From: an uncultured Acidobacteriaceae bacterium
GTDB taxonomy: Bacteria > Acidobacteriota > Terriglobia > Terriglobales > Acidobacteriaceae
Length of the DNA: 64,000 nt
Assembly: GCA_937879855.1 (NCBI GenBank)
Contig: CALFMO010000023.1
Coordinates: forward strand, 1 to 64,000
Direction: 5' to 3'
The translations under genes and the position numbers were made by a program. Positions 43,187 through 52,037 of the stretch are shown piece by piece. The notes beneath the pieces were generated by a model, which was given only the letters and a program-made list of their open reading frames with translations, had not been told where the DNA came from and did no database searches. Position 1 is the stretch's first letter; every line of letters starts with the position of its first letter.

Positions 43187-44415
43187 ATCTGACTCTCGAC
43201 GACCGCACGAGGATTTTCGACAAAGTCTGCCGACTGGTGAAGACAAAGCATTTCAATCCCGGAATGAACGGCGTGGATTGGAACGCTTTGGTCCGGGATC
43301 GCCGGGATCAGATATTGGCGTGTACCGACCCGGAGGTCTTCGAGAAAGAGGTTCACAAATTAGTCGCCGAACTGAAGACGAGTCACACTGGCTTCCGCCA
43401 TACGGGGATGCGGAATATTCCAGCACGCCACGCAATCAACGCCACTCTGCAGCGCATCGGCGTAAACGGAAGTGAGCGCTGGATGTTCCAAGACGTACAT
43501 CAAGGTGGTCCAGCCTTCGCGGCCGGCATACGCCCTGGCGACCTCTTGCTCGAATGCGGTGGACGAGAAGTTCGCCCACCAAACGACCTAACGTTCTCTG
43601 TAGGCGAATCCGCGAATCTTCTTATTGAAAAGCTCCAGGGCGAAGTGCAGAAGGTCAATGTTCAATTGCCGATACCCAAATCCCAAAAGCACCCGGTTAC
43701 GGCGCCGCAGGCGGTCACCACCGAAAAGCTCAGCAATGAAATTGGATTACTGAGAGTCGCAATGTTTCCGGGCGCCATCGGTATCGACGTAGCGAAGGAC
43801 ATCGACCGAGGCATCGCCGCTCTCGACGGATGCAGTCGGCTCATTGTCGATCTACGCGGCAACACAGGCGGAGGAATTGGCGGGTTACGCCTGATGAGCT
43901 ATTTGACGCCCGGAAAGCTTGAGGTGGGCTACAGTCTCACGCGGAAACGTCGCGAGCGCGGCTATCGTCGCGAGGAATTGACTCGATTCGGACGCATTCC
44001 GTCCCACAAGGCGACTCTCATATGGTTAGCAGCTCGATATGCCTTCGTTGAGAAATCTATCCTAGTAGTCACCGAAGGACTCGGCGAGCAACGATTTCAC
44101 GGTCGAATCGTACTATTGGTAAACGAACACACCGCTAGCGCCGGAGAAATGGTTTCAGCGTTTGCAGAGGAAAATAACGTGGCAACCATCGTGGGAACAA
44201 AAACGCCAGGCCGTCTGTTGAGCGGCAGTGCCTACAAAGTTGGCCACGGATACATTTTGGGCCTGCCCGTGGCCGCCTACCTGACGTGGAAGGGACGAAT
44301 GTTGGAGAACAACGGCATCGTCCCAAAATTTTCTATCGAACTCTCGCGAGAAGCCCTGAAGCAAGGAAGGGATACCCAACTCGGAACCGCAATCGAGGTG
44401 GTGAGAGCTTTGTAG
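43183..44415 (+). CDS. S41-family (Tsp/CtpA-like) PDZ serine protease
   Basis: A 410-residue protein; ATG 43183 overlaps the CHAT stop as ATGA. An N-terminal helical part is followed by a PDZ domain (QGGPAFAAGIRPGDLLLECGGREV), the segment RLIVDLRGNTGGGIGG, and the catalytic region LLVNEHTASAGEMVSAFAEENNVATIVGTKTPG, with the Ser in SAGE and the Lys in GTKT. No signal peptide is visible, so it may act in the cytoplasm. Coupling to a CHAT protease suggests a two-protease cascade or shared substrates. Confidence 0.83.
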   Translation: MNLTLDDRTRIFDKVCRLVKTKHFNPGMNGVDWNALVRDRRDQILACTDPEVFEKEVHKLVAELKTSHTGFRHTGMRNIPARHAINATLQRIGVNGSERWMFQDVHQGGPAFAAGIRPGDLLLECGGREVRPPNDLTFSVGESANLLIEKLQGEVQKVNVQLPIPKSQKHPVTAPQAVTTEKLSNEIGLLRVAMFPGAIGIDVAKDIDRGIAALDGCSRLIVDLRGNTGGGIGGLRLMSYLTPGKLEVGYSLTRKRRERGYRREELTRFGRIPSHKATLIWLAARYAFVEKSILVVTEGLGEQRFHGRIVLLVNEHTASAGEMVSAFAEENNVATIVGTKTPGRLLSGSAYKVGHGYILGLPVAAYLTWKGRMLENNGIVPKFSIELSREALKQGRDTQLGTAIEVVRAL

Positions 44416-44616
44416 TCCAAGAATGCCTCTCCTAGGTTACAAATCTGGATAACCTTTTTATGGACACAAGCGCGTTTACCAATACCTGTTCTTCCAAGCC
44501 GGCTCAACTCATGATAATGGGTGATTTGGCCGGAATGCATCAATTGAGACTGGCCCACCTAGATCAACCAACAGGAGCTGACGTCCGAGAACTCATTTTC
44601 CACCAGCGGTAGGCTC

Positions 44617-45171
44617 CTATAAACCGAATCGCTTCATTTCCTCTTTTAGTTGCTGTGCACGTTTGGGCGCGCTTCGTTTTTCCCGAACGCTTTTCTTGTG
44701 ATCGTCTATCTTGCGCTTTACCTCAGCTACGGAAGTCGCCCATGGCCCTGGGATGTAGGCCTGGACGTCGCCCATGTGTTCATTGAACAATGGCATCTCA
44801 CGCGTATGTTGAACGGTCCTCTCCATTTCGAATTGGAATACGCATTCGTCGTCAATTTTCAATGTGATGGTGACCGGAGTGGTTTCGATCTCGTCTTCCC
44901 AGTTGCGCGATCCCCACGAGTCTTTTTCTCTCTTGCCTTCCTTGTAAACAATTTCATATTTCGCGCCGTCATAAAGGAATTTGAAGTGACTGTTTTCGGC
45001 GGAGAAGGAATCCTTGATTTCGGGCAGAATCATCTCCGGGTCTTTGGCCAGATATTCCGGATATTGGGACAGACCGTAGTAGCACAGCTCCCAAAGAAGT
45101 TCCCGCACCTTCAAGTCTCTCGCGTGTTTCTTCCGTTCCGCTATTTCTTTTCTGATCTCTTCGTCAGTCAT
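44617..45171 (-). CDS. Conserved protein of unknown function
   Basis: A 184-residue soluble protein with highly charged N- and C-termini (MTDEEIRKEIAERKKHARDLKVRELLWEL; KKSVREKRSAPKRAQQLKEEMKRFGL) and a central beta-rich part (HFKFLYDGAKYEIVYKEG; VTITLKIDDECVFQFEMER). AGGTGAGG precedes ATG 45171. No family recognised. It is not close-linked to other genes. Confidence 0.6.
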   Translation of the reverse strand: MTDEEIRKEIAERKKHARDLKVRELLWELCYYGLSQYPEYLAKDPEMILPEIKDSFSAENSHFKFLYDGAKYEIVYKEGKREKDSWGSRNWEDEIETTPVTITLKIDDECVFQFEMERTVQHTREMPLFNEHMGDVQAYIPGPWATSVAEVKRKIDDHKKSVREKRSAPKRAQQLKEEMKRFGL

Positions 45172-45333
45172 GCCTCACCTGCGAGGTAAGCTTGCACCCA
45201 TTATAGGGGTGGGGGTGCGGGGGCTTGAACCCTAACCCGTTTCTCGGGACCGATGGGGTCTGGATGCGCCAAAGGCTGGGGCAGGACAATCGTTGCTTTC
45301 TCTTGCGGTACGAACAAACGCAAATTTGAGCAA

Positions 45334-46965
45334 TTATGACGACCTGACCCGGCGGATCTTCGCTTCAAACGGGCGTTTGGCGGTTCCGTCATGAGTCCAA
45401 TTCGAGATCCCACTGAGACCCTCCCGGATAGGAAGCGCGGGCCAGTCCTGGAAAAACCAGACTTCCGGGTAGATGGATTTATCGAAACGACGAGTCTTCT
45501 GAATCCGCCACGACGTCTGCTCCTTCAGCTGAAGGCCGCAGATGAGATCTTCGAAGACGTAAGCCGCCGCCTCACATTCCAACCAGACAACAATCCCTGT
45601 GTCCTTCCAATTCACCGCAATCGGTATATTCGCGAGAACAGCAGTAGTCGAAAGTTGATCGAGAGGTTGATCAGCGGCTGGTCCAACCAAGAATCCGTTT
45701 GCCAGCATACCAATGGGTTGATTTCTGATAAGCAACGCCTCGATAAACCACGCCGTCCTCGAGAATTCCTCATCTTGCAAATCGCCCAAGCAAAGGTCCC
45801 GCGTCGGCAGTTTCAGCGCTTTGCAGAGATCTGGCCATGCATTCACCGCGTCACCAAGCCTGGTGAGGCTCTCTCCGAAGGTCTCAAGCGGAGTGTCCCA
45901 GCCATGTTGCAACTCAATGGTTGCTCCAGGACGAAACAAACGAAAGAAGTTGAAAGGGGCGCCTGCGAGGGGCGTCGGGCGGCGCGGCCGGAACACCTCA
46001 GATTCCATCGAATGATAATGATGGCCGTCAGATAGTTTTTCGGTGGCTCGGTCTATCGTGATGCGCAGCCCAGAACGATGGACAAAGTTCTTCTCGGTCC
46101 CGAACTCGCGGTACTCGAATGGTTGCACCGCAGTGGCATCGCCTAGGCGGACCCTCACCTTCGTCACGACTGCGCCTCTGCCGGAGACAACTGCTGCCGA
46201 GCTATTGGTGTCACGCAACGCCTCGCCAATCACGGGGTGCAGGTCGATGCCCTCCTGTTCCGGATCGATGATGCCTTCCCGAAGAAACTTAAGGCGCACC
46301 TGATCCCTGGCCTTCTCATCGACTGAGAACGCTGCGGGGATCCACGGCACACCCACCACGGAGTGCGTCTCTTCACCGGTAGAAACGACAGAAAATCGAC
46401 TTCCAGGTATGCCGCTGCTTACGCGTTGCTGGATCAGATGCATGCGTAACTGGATTTGTTCAAATGGATTTGTGTAACGCTTCAAGAGCCGCAGAAAAAG
46501 AGGCGAATCGGCTGCGAGCGTCTTATAGCTGGGCGTCAACTGGTCATTCTCGGTATCCAGGAACGCGACAAGACGATCAATGAAATTCCGATCCACAAAC
46601 TGAAAGTGAACTGATTCATCTGAGAGTCGAATGCCGAACAGGCATGTCGCTTGGGTCTGACGTAACAAGTCAGTAGCGTCGATGCGGTTGATGACCAGGC
46701 GAGCATCCTCTCCGTCCTCGACCGTCTTTACCTGGGCACCCAGAACAGGTCCTTTCCCTTCGACGGACGTTGAATCAGAAACCGGAGCCATTACTTGGCA
46801 AAAGAAATCGATGCCGATGTCTTGCTTCGCTTTATTGGCGGTTAGCTGATGTTTGAGGGCCCAACGTCTGAAGAGCAGCTCTCCTTCCTCGCCGATGATG
46901 TTGCTCCGAGCTAGACGTTTTCCTCGATCCACGAGATCCTCACAATTGCCTTTTCTGAGCACCAC
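45334..46965 (-). CDS. DUF4365-domain protein (PD-(D/E)xK nuclease-like N-terminus)
   Basis: A 543-residue protein, GTG start at 46965. The N-terminus has the DUF4365 pattern IIGEEGELLFRRWAL, KQDIGIDFFCQVM and VLGAQVKT, with E, D and QxK residues of a PD-(D/E)xK fold; DUF4365 proteins are often found in defence neighbourhoods. After that comes a spacer helix (RLLKRYTNPFEQIQLRM) and a 350-residue part I do not recognise, containing FEYREFGTEKNF and HYHSMESEVF segments. It could sense or cut nucleic acid; the effector is not determined. A small plus-strand gene begins 15 bp from its start. Confidence 0.7.
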   Translation of the reverse strand: MVLRKGNCEDLVDRGKRLARSNIIGEEGELLFRRWALKHQLTANKAKQDIGIDFFCQVMAPVSDSTSVEGKGPVLGAQVKTVEDGEDARLVINRIDATDLLRQTQATCLFGIRLSDESVHFQFVDRNFIDRLVAFLDTENDQLTPSYKTLAADSPLFLRLLKRYTNPFEQIQLRMHLIQQRVSSGIPGSRFSVVSTGEETHSVVGVPWIPAAFSVDEKARDQVRLKFLREGIIDPEQEGIDLHPVIGEALRDTNSSAAVVSGRGAVVTKVRVRLGDATAVQPFEYREFGTEKNFVHRSGLRITIDRATEKLSDGHHYHSMESEVFRPRRPTPLAGAPFNFFRLFRPGATIELQHGWDTPLETFGESLTRLGDAVNAWPDLCKALKLPTRDLCLGDLQDEEFSRTAWFIEALLIRNQPIGMLANGFLVGPAADQPLDQLSTTAVLANIPIAVNWKDTGIVVWLECEAAAYVFEDLICGLQLKEQTSWRIQKTRRFDKSIYPEVWFFQDWPALPIREGLSGISNWTHDGTAKRPFEAKIRRVRSS

Positions 46966-46980
46966 GCAGAGGACGCCAAC

Positions 46981-47280
46981 ATGCGGCTCAATGATGAGGA
47001 TACACAGTGGTATAAGAACGTGCTGAAGAACCCGTCGATTCGGATCAATCCGCGCGGCGCGGAGGCTGAAGTCAAGGTTGTCCCTAGCATTGAGGCCACT
47101 CAGATCTCAACCGTGATCGAGAAATTCCTCCACAAGTACGGGGCCAGCGACATGAGGACGTACCACTCAACCGTCGACGTTGCTGTAGTCGCTGCCATAC
47201 GGTGTGGCACCGATGGCGAACAAAAGGCGAATATGCTACGCTTTTGCTTGTGGTCCTCCGAACGTGCACAGTTGCGGTAA
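46981..47280 (+). CDS. DUF2255-like fragment, probable truncated gene
   Basis: About 99 residues. DEDTQWYKNVLKNPSIRINPRG, then EATQISTVIEKFLHKYGASDM and TVDVAVVAA follow the layout of DUF2255/nitroreductase-related proteins, but the usual 25-40 N-terminal residues are missing and the open frame upstream ends at a TAG. Likely a partly deleted gene; a short functional variant is possible because GAGGAC stands before the ATG. Confidence 0.4.
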   Translation: MRLNDEDTQWYKNVLKNPSIRINPRGAEAEVKVVPSIEATQISTVIEKFLHKYGASDMRTYHSTVDVAVVAAIRCGTDGEQKANMLRFCLWSSERAQLR

Positions 47281-47564
47281 GGGATCTTCGAGACGTTGAG
47301 CACTCCATAGAGGTCACCGCGGAGACACTCTATGAGGCGATCGCCACCGCTCTTGCGGCCTTGCAGCAGGACAACTGGGTAGGAGAGATCGGCCAGGGAT
47401 TCACCACGGTGACTGTCGTTGTCCAGCAGCCGCCCGTGAAACACGAAGTCAAAATGAAAGATTTTGTCTCATGGCTCAGACGCCAAGGTCGTTCTCCCGC
47501 AGAAGTCATTCTGAAGCAAAAACTGGAGAAAATATTGGGCAAGGTTAACCACGGGAGGACGTGA
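47244..47564 (+). CDS. Small conserved protein of unknown function
   Basis: About 106 residues from a TTG at 47244 (the frame is open from 47202). VAVRDLRDVEHSIEVTAETLYEAIATAL, GQGFTTVTVVVQQPPVKHEV and SWLRRQGRSPAEVILKQKLEKIL make an alpha-beta domain that I associate with small hypothetical proteins widespread in Acidobacteriota. The start is uncertain. It overlaps the end of the upstream fragment by 37 bp. Confidence 0.5.
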   Translation: MLVVLRTCTVAVRDLRDVEHSIEVTAETLYEAIATALAALQQDNWVGEIGQGFTTVTVVVQQPPVKHEVKMKDFVSWLRRQGRSPAEVILKQKLEKILGKVNHGRT

Positions 47565-47610
47565 CCGAAAGGCTAAAGAAACAAATCGGCAGGAAGAGAT
47601 CTCCGATGTC

Positions 47611-47829
47611 TCACTGGCTCGGAGTCTGGGCCGTTTTGTGGGAGTGCTTAGGTTGTTGCCCTGCTTGCGCAGGAGTAGCTTTCATGGCTGAAGGCTGCGT
47701 GATGGTCGCACCTGGTGCGAACGGGTCTTTTCCTTCAAGTACCGACGACGCAACGAAGCCAAAGAATATCATCGCGCTCAGCAATCCCCACACGAGAACG
47801 ACTGGCTTCCAGGGAACGAGAATCCGCAT
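47611..47829 (-). CDS. Small membrane-anchored or exported protein
   Basis: A 72-residue protein: basic start MRILVPWKPV, one membrane helix or signal sequence (VLVWGLLSAMIFFGFVASSV), then a low-complexity tail rich in Pro, Gln, Ala and Lys. It is followed by convergent genes. Function unknown. Confidence 0.5.
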   Translation of the reverse strand: MRILVPWKPVVLVWGLLSAMIFFGFVASSVLEGKDPFAPGATITQPSAMKATPAQAGQQPKHSHKTAQTPSQ

Positions 47830-47902
47830 GACAGAACCTCCGGGGACGAAGAGCGGCTCACGATTACGGCTATTATACTGCGAAAAAACCAGACGCCCTT
47901 TC

Positions 47903-48241
47903 TCATCGCTTAGCTTTTTTGTTCTTGTTGTGCTTGCCAGCTCGGGCATGCGCGAGAGCAAGTTTCAGATCGGCAGAGAGATCCATGTTTTCTGTCGCAA
48001 TGTGAACAGGTACGTCCAGACCAGCTTCGCGGCCGAGATATCCGCTTAATTCCTCCCGAGAGGCGCACATGAATCTGCCTTCTCGCGTCACGGGCATACC
48101 TGATCTCGCCCATCGGTGCGCCACCGCTACCGGCTGACCGAGAAAGCTGGCGATTTCATTCCAGCCCTTGAGCCGTTCGTTCTGAGCTGTCGGCTTTATT
48201 GCGGGACGACTCTTCTTGGCTGGCTTTTGTTTCTTCTTCAT
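47903..48241 (-). CDS. Small DNA-binding-like protein with MerR/excisionase-type helix-turn-helix
   Basis: A 112-residue protein from ATG 48241: Lys-rich head (MKKKQKPAKKSRPA), then LKGWNEIASFLGQPVAVAHRWARSGMPVTREGRFMCASREELSGYL, a MerR/helix-turn-helix_17-type DNA-binding domain, and a Lys-rich tail. It is 11 bp downstream of the anti-sigma gene, so it is in the same transcript as the sigma factor. Confidence 0.6.
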   Translation of the reverse strand: MKKKQKPAKKSRPAIKPTAQNERLKGWNEIASFLGQPVAVAHRWARSGMPVTREGRFMCASREELSGYLGREAGLDVPVHIATENMDLSADLKLALAHARAGKHNKNKKAKR

Positions 48242-48252
48242 GGGGATTGCGT

Positions 48253-48972
48253 TCAGAGCAACCGGATAGAAAACCGCGTCCACTCAAGGCCCGGCTGTCG
48301 AACGCCAAGGAAGTATGAACCCGGAGAGATGCCGGCGAGATCGACGTTAGCCCTCAGGACCACAATGTGATCTTCAAGTTTAGCCGTGGCACTCGCACGG
48401 AAAAGTTCAGCGCCACTCGGATCGAGCAGCGCTACGTCGTACTTCCCCTCGTTGCTTCCGACTGGCAATTCCAAGTTCAAAGTCCTTGCGTTACGAGGAA
48501 CCTCTAATGCCGGCTGACTAGTCTCGGGCGGGTTTTCTCCACGCACTGTCGCACGGCCACGGAGATCGAGAACCACAACCGCTGCAGTTTGTCCTGATGG
48601 CCGACTTCGCACCCATAGCCATCCTCCAACAGCCAGAAGCACGATCGCGGCCGCAGCGAGCCACATCTGTCTCTGCCCCCGCTGACCTGCCGCTTGCTTC
48701 CGAATTTCGGTGAATTCCTGAAAGCATGGACTGCAAGAACTGAGATGATCCAGCCATTGATTGGCTTCAGACAATGGAACCTTGTGACGCGCGACACCTT
48801 CTAGAAACGCCGAGCCTGGACACCCGATTCGCTCGGGGTTAGGGAAATCTCGGGACAAACCCCGATCCAGCAGATCCAGTATCCGCTTTTCCTCGATGCT
48901 CAATCCTTCCTGTTCCTTCAGAAGCCGCCTGCTTTCAATTCGTATCAACAAAGCAAAACTCAATAGCCTCAA
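48253..48972 (-). CDS. Probable anti-sigma factor, single membrane helix
   Basis: A 239-residue protein. The cytoplasmic N-terminus has a Cys/His segment (WLDHLSSCSPCFQEFTEI) of the kind found in zinc-binding anti-sigma domains. The membrane helix is WLAAAAIVLLAVGGWLWV. The exported C-terminus (about 130 residues) is beta-rich and unrecognised. It begins 32 bp after the sigma-factor gene; the start codon (TTG 48972) is uncertain. Anti-sigma function is inferred from the pair. Confidence 0.7.
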   Translation of the reverse strand: MRLLSFALLIRIESRRLLKEQEGLSIEEKRILDLLDRGLSRDFPNPERIGCPGSAFLEGVARHKVPLSEANQWLDHLSSCSPCFQEFTEIRKQAAGQRGQRQMWLAAAAIVLLAVGGWLWVRSRPSGQTAAVVVLDLRGRATVRGENPPETSQPALEVPRNARTLNLELPVGSNEGKYDVALLDPSGAELFRASATAKLEDHIVVLRANVDLAGISPGSYFLGVRQPGLEWTRFSIRLL

Positions 48973-49004
48973 ATTGCAGTATCACGACGCACCTGATTAC
49001 AAAA

Positions 49005-49607
49005 TCATTTAACTCCTAGTTTCGCCCGCAGTCGACCGATTGCATAACGAAATCGAAGTTTAGCCTGAGCTTCTGTAAGCCCGAAAAAAATTGCAATCTC
49101 GCGCCAGGAATAACCGTACTGCCGCGATGCCCAAACCCTCCGAGTCCAATCATCCATGCGTTGAATGGCTTCGTTGACCTGAATCGATCGCTCGGCATCC
49201 GGCATCGACCTTGAATCGTGAGCTTGTGTCAGCGTCTCCAAATCACGGCTCGACGCAACGTTTCGAATAAATTCCGCTCTTTTACGCTCTTTCCTGAGAG
49301 CGCGATTGAAGCGGTGGTGAAATACACCAAAGAGATAAGCGTCGAGATCCCGCACCGTCGAACCCCTGCCGTTCAACCTCAATAGCGTTTTCGCAACAGA
49401 CTGGAGCACGTCCTCCCAAACATCGGTTGCAGTAGCAATCGCATCATCAGAACTCTTATGAGTCTGCTCTCTCATCGCATGGGCTTGGATTCGCGGCCAA
49501 AGGCGTCGCGCGGCCGCGATTAACTGATCCAGCTCGTATCGAGTATCCGGATCATTCGAGGTAAAACTTGAGAGAACCCATTCTGGACCCAACTCGGGGC
49601 TGGACAT
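49005..49607 (-). CDS. ECF-type RNA polymerase sigma factor
   Basis: A 200-residue protein with region 2 (DVWEDVLQSVAKTLLRLNG, VRDLDAYLFGVFHHRFNRALRKERKR) and region 4 (RVWASRQYGYSWREIAIFFGLTEAQAKLRFRYAIGRLRAKLG). It belongs to the sigma/anti-sigma pairs common in Acidobacteriota. The partner gene lies 32 bp downstream. Target promoters are unknown. Confidence 0.87.
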   Translation of the reverse strand: MSSPELGPEWVLSSFTSNDPDTRYELDQLIAAARRLWPRIQAHAMREQTHKSSDDAIATATDVWEDVLQSVAKTLLRLNGRGSTVRDLDAYLFGVFHHRFNRALRKERKRAEFIRNVASSRDLETLTQAHDSRSMPDAERSIQVNEAIQRMDDWTRRVWASRQYGYSWREIAIFFGLTEAQAKLRFRYAIGRLRAKLGVK

Positions 49608-49696
49608 CTGGACGGCCTCGACCTTAATGGTAATTAGATGGTCAGCGCACAGGAATCGTGAGACCTAGAAGGCCGTGTTCTGCGCGGGACTCAGAA

Positions 49697-49984
49697 TCAC
49701 CCAAGGAGTGCCTGTGCAACCTCAAGCCACTCTTCCTGAAGCGAGTTCCGGGCCGGGGACTTTCCCGCCCTCTGGTACCAATACGCGGCATTGGAAGAGT
49801 CTCCTTCCTTTCGGTGCAGATATGCGTGAACCCAAGCGCCCGGCTGATTTTCGTCTTGTTGCGCGGATTCGTGAGCCCTCGTCCAGTTGCCTTTAGCATC
49901 CCACCACAGTCCAGCAAGCGCATCGCTCAACCCAGCGGGCGGTTCATCTCGAAGCAGGGATTGGCGGAACTCTTGCAGGTTCAT
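49697..49984 (-). CDS. Small conserved protein of unknown function
   Basis: A 95-residue protein from ATG 49984 (MNLQEFRQSLLRDEPPAGLSDALAGLWWDAKGNW, then RAHESAQQDENQPGAWVHAYLHRKEGDSSNAAYWYQRAGK). I recognise the pattern from hypothetical proteins of acidobacterial and related genomes; the helix-turn arrangement resembles a single TPR-like repeat. Role unknown. Confidence 0.6.
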   Translation of the reverse strand: MNLQEFRQSLLRDEPPAGLSDALAGLWWDAKGNWTRAHESAQQDENQPGAWVHAYLHRKEGDSSNAAYWYQRAGKSPARNSLQEEWLEVAQALLG

Positions 49985-50160
49985 GAAGCTAGGTTGCCAT
50001 CCGCGAACTTCAGGCGTCAACCCGACATTCCTGCATACTCCAACCCAAGCCGTGACGAAAAGTTCTTACTAATACTTTTCCTTGACTCTTGGTTCCTTAA
50101 GTAGACATAGGGGTTCGGCTGCACGCCGGAAGCGCCGGCCCGTGCCAGAAGGGCAGAGTG

Positions 50161-51105
50161 ATGCTCAACGCGCCCGAAATGCGTCATCTACAGGCGGTTA
50201 TCGTTTTGGCTGAAGAACTGAACTTCACGCGAGCCGCCCAGATACTGCGCATTGGACAGCCCGCATTGAGTAAACAGATCACCGAAGTTGAGGGCCTGCA
50301 CCGCCTTCAGCTCTTCACGCGGAAAAAGGGACGGATCGTGGAACTTACGGAAGCCGGTAGAGCGTTTGTCGAAGAGGCCCGCGCCGCACTTTTCCATGCC
50401 GAGAGGGCTATTCATCTAGCCCACGCTGCTCACGAGGGTTCCGAGAATGTCTTGCTGATCGGACATTCGCATTATGCCGACCATGCGTGGATCTCGGCTC
50501 TCTTCGCAATTCGCTTGCCGCTCTTTCCCAAACTCAGAGTGCGCCTCGTGACTCGATCTGCAATGGAGCTGGCTCGCGGTGTTTCGGGAGCCGAACTAAA
50601 TCTTGCTCTCGTGACCGCACCGCCTCTAGATGCTCAGATCACTAGAGTCCCTTTCGCGCGGGCGCCGCTGCATGTGGCACTTCCAGAGACTCATCGATCT
50701 GCGCATAAGGAGCAAATTGCCCTTCGGGATCTGGCATCGGACGAGTGGATCATGCTCGCTAGAAACGTCCACCCCATCATCCACGACGCAATCGTGCAGA
50801 CCGCACAATTAGAGAGAATCGCTCCGAAGGATGCTCATGACGTTATGACAGCACATCAAGCCGTTCATCTTGTCTCCGAACATGTGGGAGTCGCAATCCT
50901 TTTCAAGCCTGAAGATCTACAGTCTCAAGAAGAAGGTGTAGTAATAAAACCACTTGCGGATTCGGCACTCTGGTTTGAGACCTGTCTGATAATGCGAGCG
51001 GAAGACAGTTCGCGAGCGGTAAACGAATTCGCCCGATCATTCCTTCGGAGATTCGCACCTCAAGTGCTGCCAGCCAGGCAAATGGAGTTGCCACTACCGG
51101 CTTAG
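50161..51105 (+). CDS. LysR-family transcriptional regulator
   Basis: A 314-residue regulator starting at ATG 50161 (a GTG three bases earlier is possible): helix-turn-helix MRHLQAVIVLAEELNFTRAAQILRIGQPALSKQITEVEGLHRLQLFTR, followed by a periplasmic-binding-like effector domain. It stands at the head of the copper-related cluster; its target gene is not shown. The next gene overlaps its end by 4 bp on the opposite strand. Confidence 0.87.
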   Translation: MLNAPEMRHLQAVIVLAEELNFTRAAQILRIGQPALSKQITEVEGLHRLQLFTRKKGRIVELTEAGRAFVEEARAALFHAERAIHLAHAAHEGSENVLLIGHSHYADHAWISALFAIRLPLFPKLRVRLVTRSAMELARGVSGAELNLALVTAPPLDAQITRVPFARAPLHVALPETHRSAHKEQIALRDLASDEWIMLARNVHPIIHDAIVQTAQLERIAPKDAHDVMTAHQAVHLVSEHVGVAILFKPEDLQSQEEGVVIKPLADSALWFETCLIMRAEDSSRAVNEFARSFLRRFAPQVLPARQMELPLPA

Positions 51106-51332
51106 TTTTCGACGGGTGGGTGCACGGGGCACCACGCCGCTAAGTTCTGGATCTTGGCGCAGCTCGCCCTCGCCAATGTCAGAGACCTGAGCCAGAGTTC
51201 GACTTCTCCAGCGTTAACGCGCAGCAACAGATAGCTTCCCCGCCGAGGCAAAATCCATTTCTTCAGATAACCCTCGTACGTAATGAAGCCGATTGCCGCT
51301 CCCATGGTCGGCGGAATGATTACATCAACCAT
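51102..51332 (-). CDS. Small protein of unknown function
   Basis: A 76-residue protein (MVDVIIPPTMGAAIGFITYEG, KKWILPRRGSYLLLRVNAGEVELWLRSLTLARASCAKIQ). It is amphipathic with a hydrophobic N-terminus. No family recognised; it overlaps the LysR stop. Confidence 0.4.
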   Translation of the reverse strand: MVDVIIPPTMGAAIGFITYEGYLKKWILPRRGSYLLLRVNAGEVELWLRSLTLARASCAKIQNLAAWCPVHPPVEN

Positions 51333-51435
51333 TCACGTGTTAATTCTGGTGCCGGTTTTCTTCGTGCTGATGAAAGAACGAGATTTCCGGCGTGGCACGT
51401 TGCGACCGGAATCGGCAGAGTAGAGCGGATAACCC

Positions 51436-51912
51436 TTGGGCAAGTTTGCGCGTTCTAGAGAGTCTAAGGTAGAGTTTTCTAAAGTGCTCCGAAGAACTGC
51501 AACTTCGATAGTTCTCCTGGTGGTCTTAATCGCCGGGATCACTCCAACCGGGCTCTGCGCGCTCCTATGCGAACGTCACTCCCGAGCGGAAAGCTCGCGC
51601 CACTGCAGTCGGCCTTCAGACAGTATGTCAGGGATGGCTCACGATCACTCCGCCATGAATCATCCACGTGTTCAGGCCATGATTCCGGTAATGGTTTCGC
51701 ACTCGTGTCAGACGAATTGCGTCACAGAGGAACGACTTAACACTTCGAGAAAGAGTGTTCCTCAAGTGCCGGTAGTCGAAAGTGGCGTTGTCGTCCTGGA
51801 TACTACGGCCGATTTTGTGCGACCCGATCCCGCAATCGCGTGGAGTTCGGATAGCAGCCCACCATACTCGCCCTCTGTATACAGCGCGTCGTTCAGCATT
51901 CTCCGCATCTGA
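51436..51912 (+). CDS. Exported His/Met/Cys-rich protein, probably copper-related
   Basis: A 158-residue protein from TTG 51436, or 142 residues from GTG 51484 (the membrane segment ATSIVLLVVLIAGITPTGLC follows directly). The mature part contains CERHSRAE, MSGMAHDHSAMNH and HSCQTNC, clusters that bind copper. It is 125 bp upstream of the multicopper oxidase gene. A periplasmic copper chaperone-like or sequestering role is inferred. Confidence 0.55.
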   Translation: MGKFARSRESKVEFSKVLRRTATSIVLLVVLIAGITPTGLCALLCERHSRAESSRHCSRPSDSMSGMAHDHSAMNHPRVQAMIPVMVSHSCQTNCVTEERLNTSRKSVPQVPVVESGVVVLDTTADFVRPDPAIAWSSDSSPPYSPSVYSASFSILRI

Positions 51913-52037
51913 GTTCTACCGTCTCTTTGCTACCAGCCAACGCAGCGACTTGATGTCGCGGCGCATCTCCCTTGTATCCAATGTCCTTTAACTTTCTTGA
52001 GGACAATGGATTCTCCAACTCTTGATGAGGAAGAACC

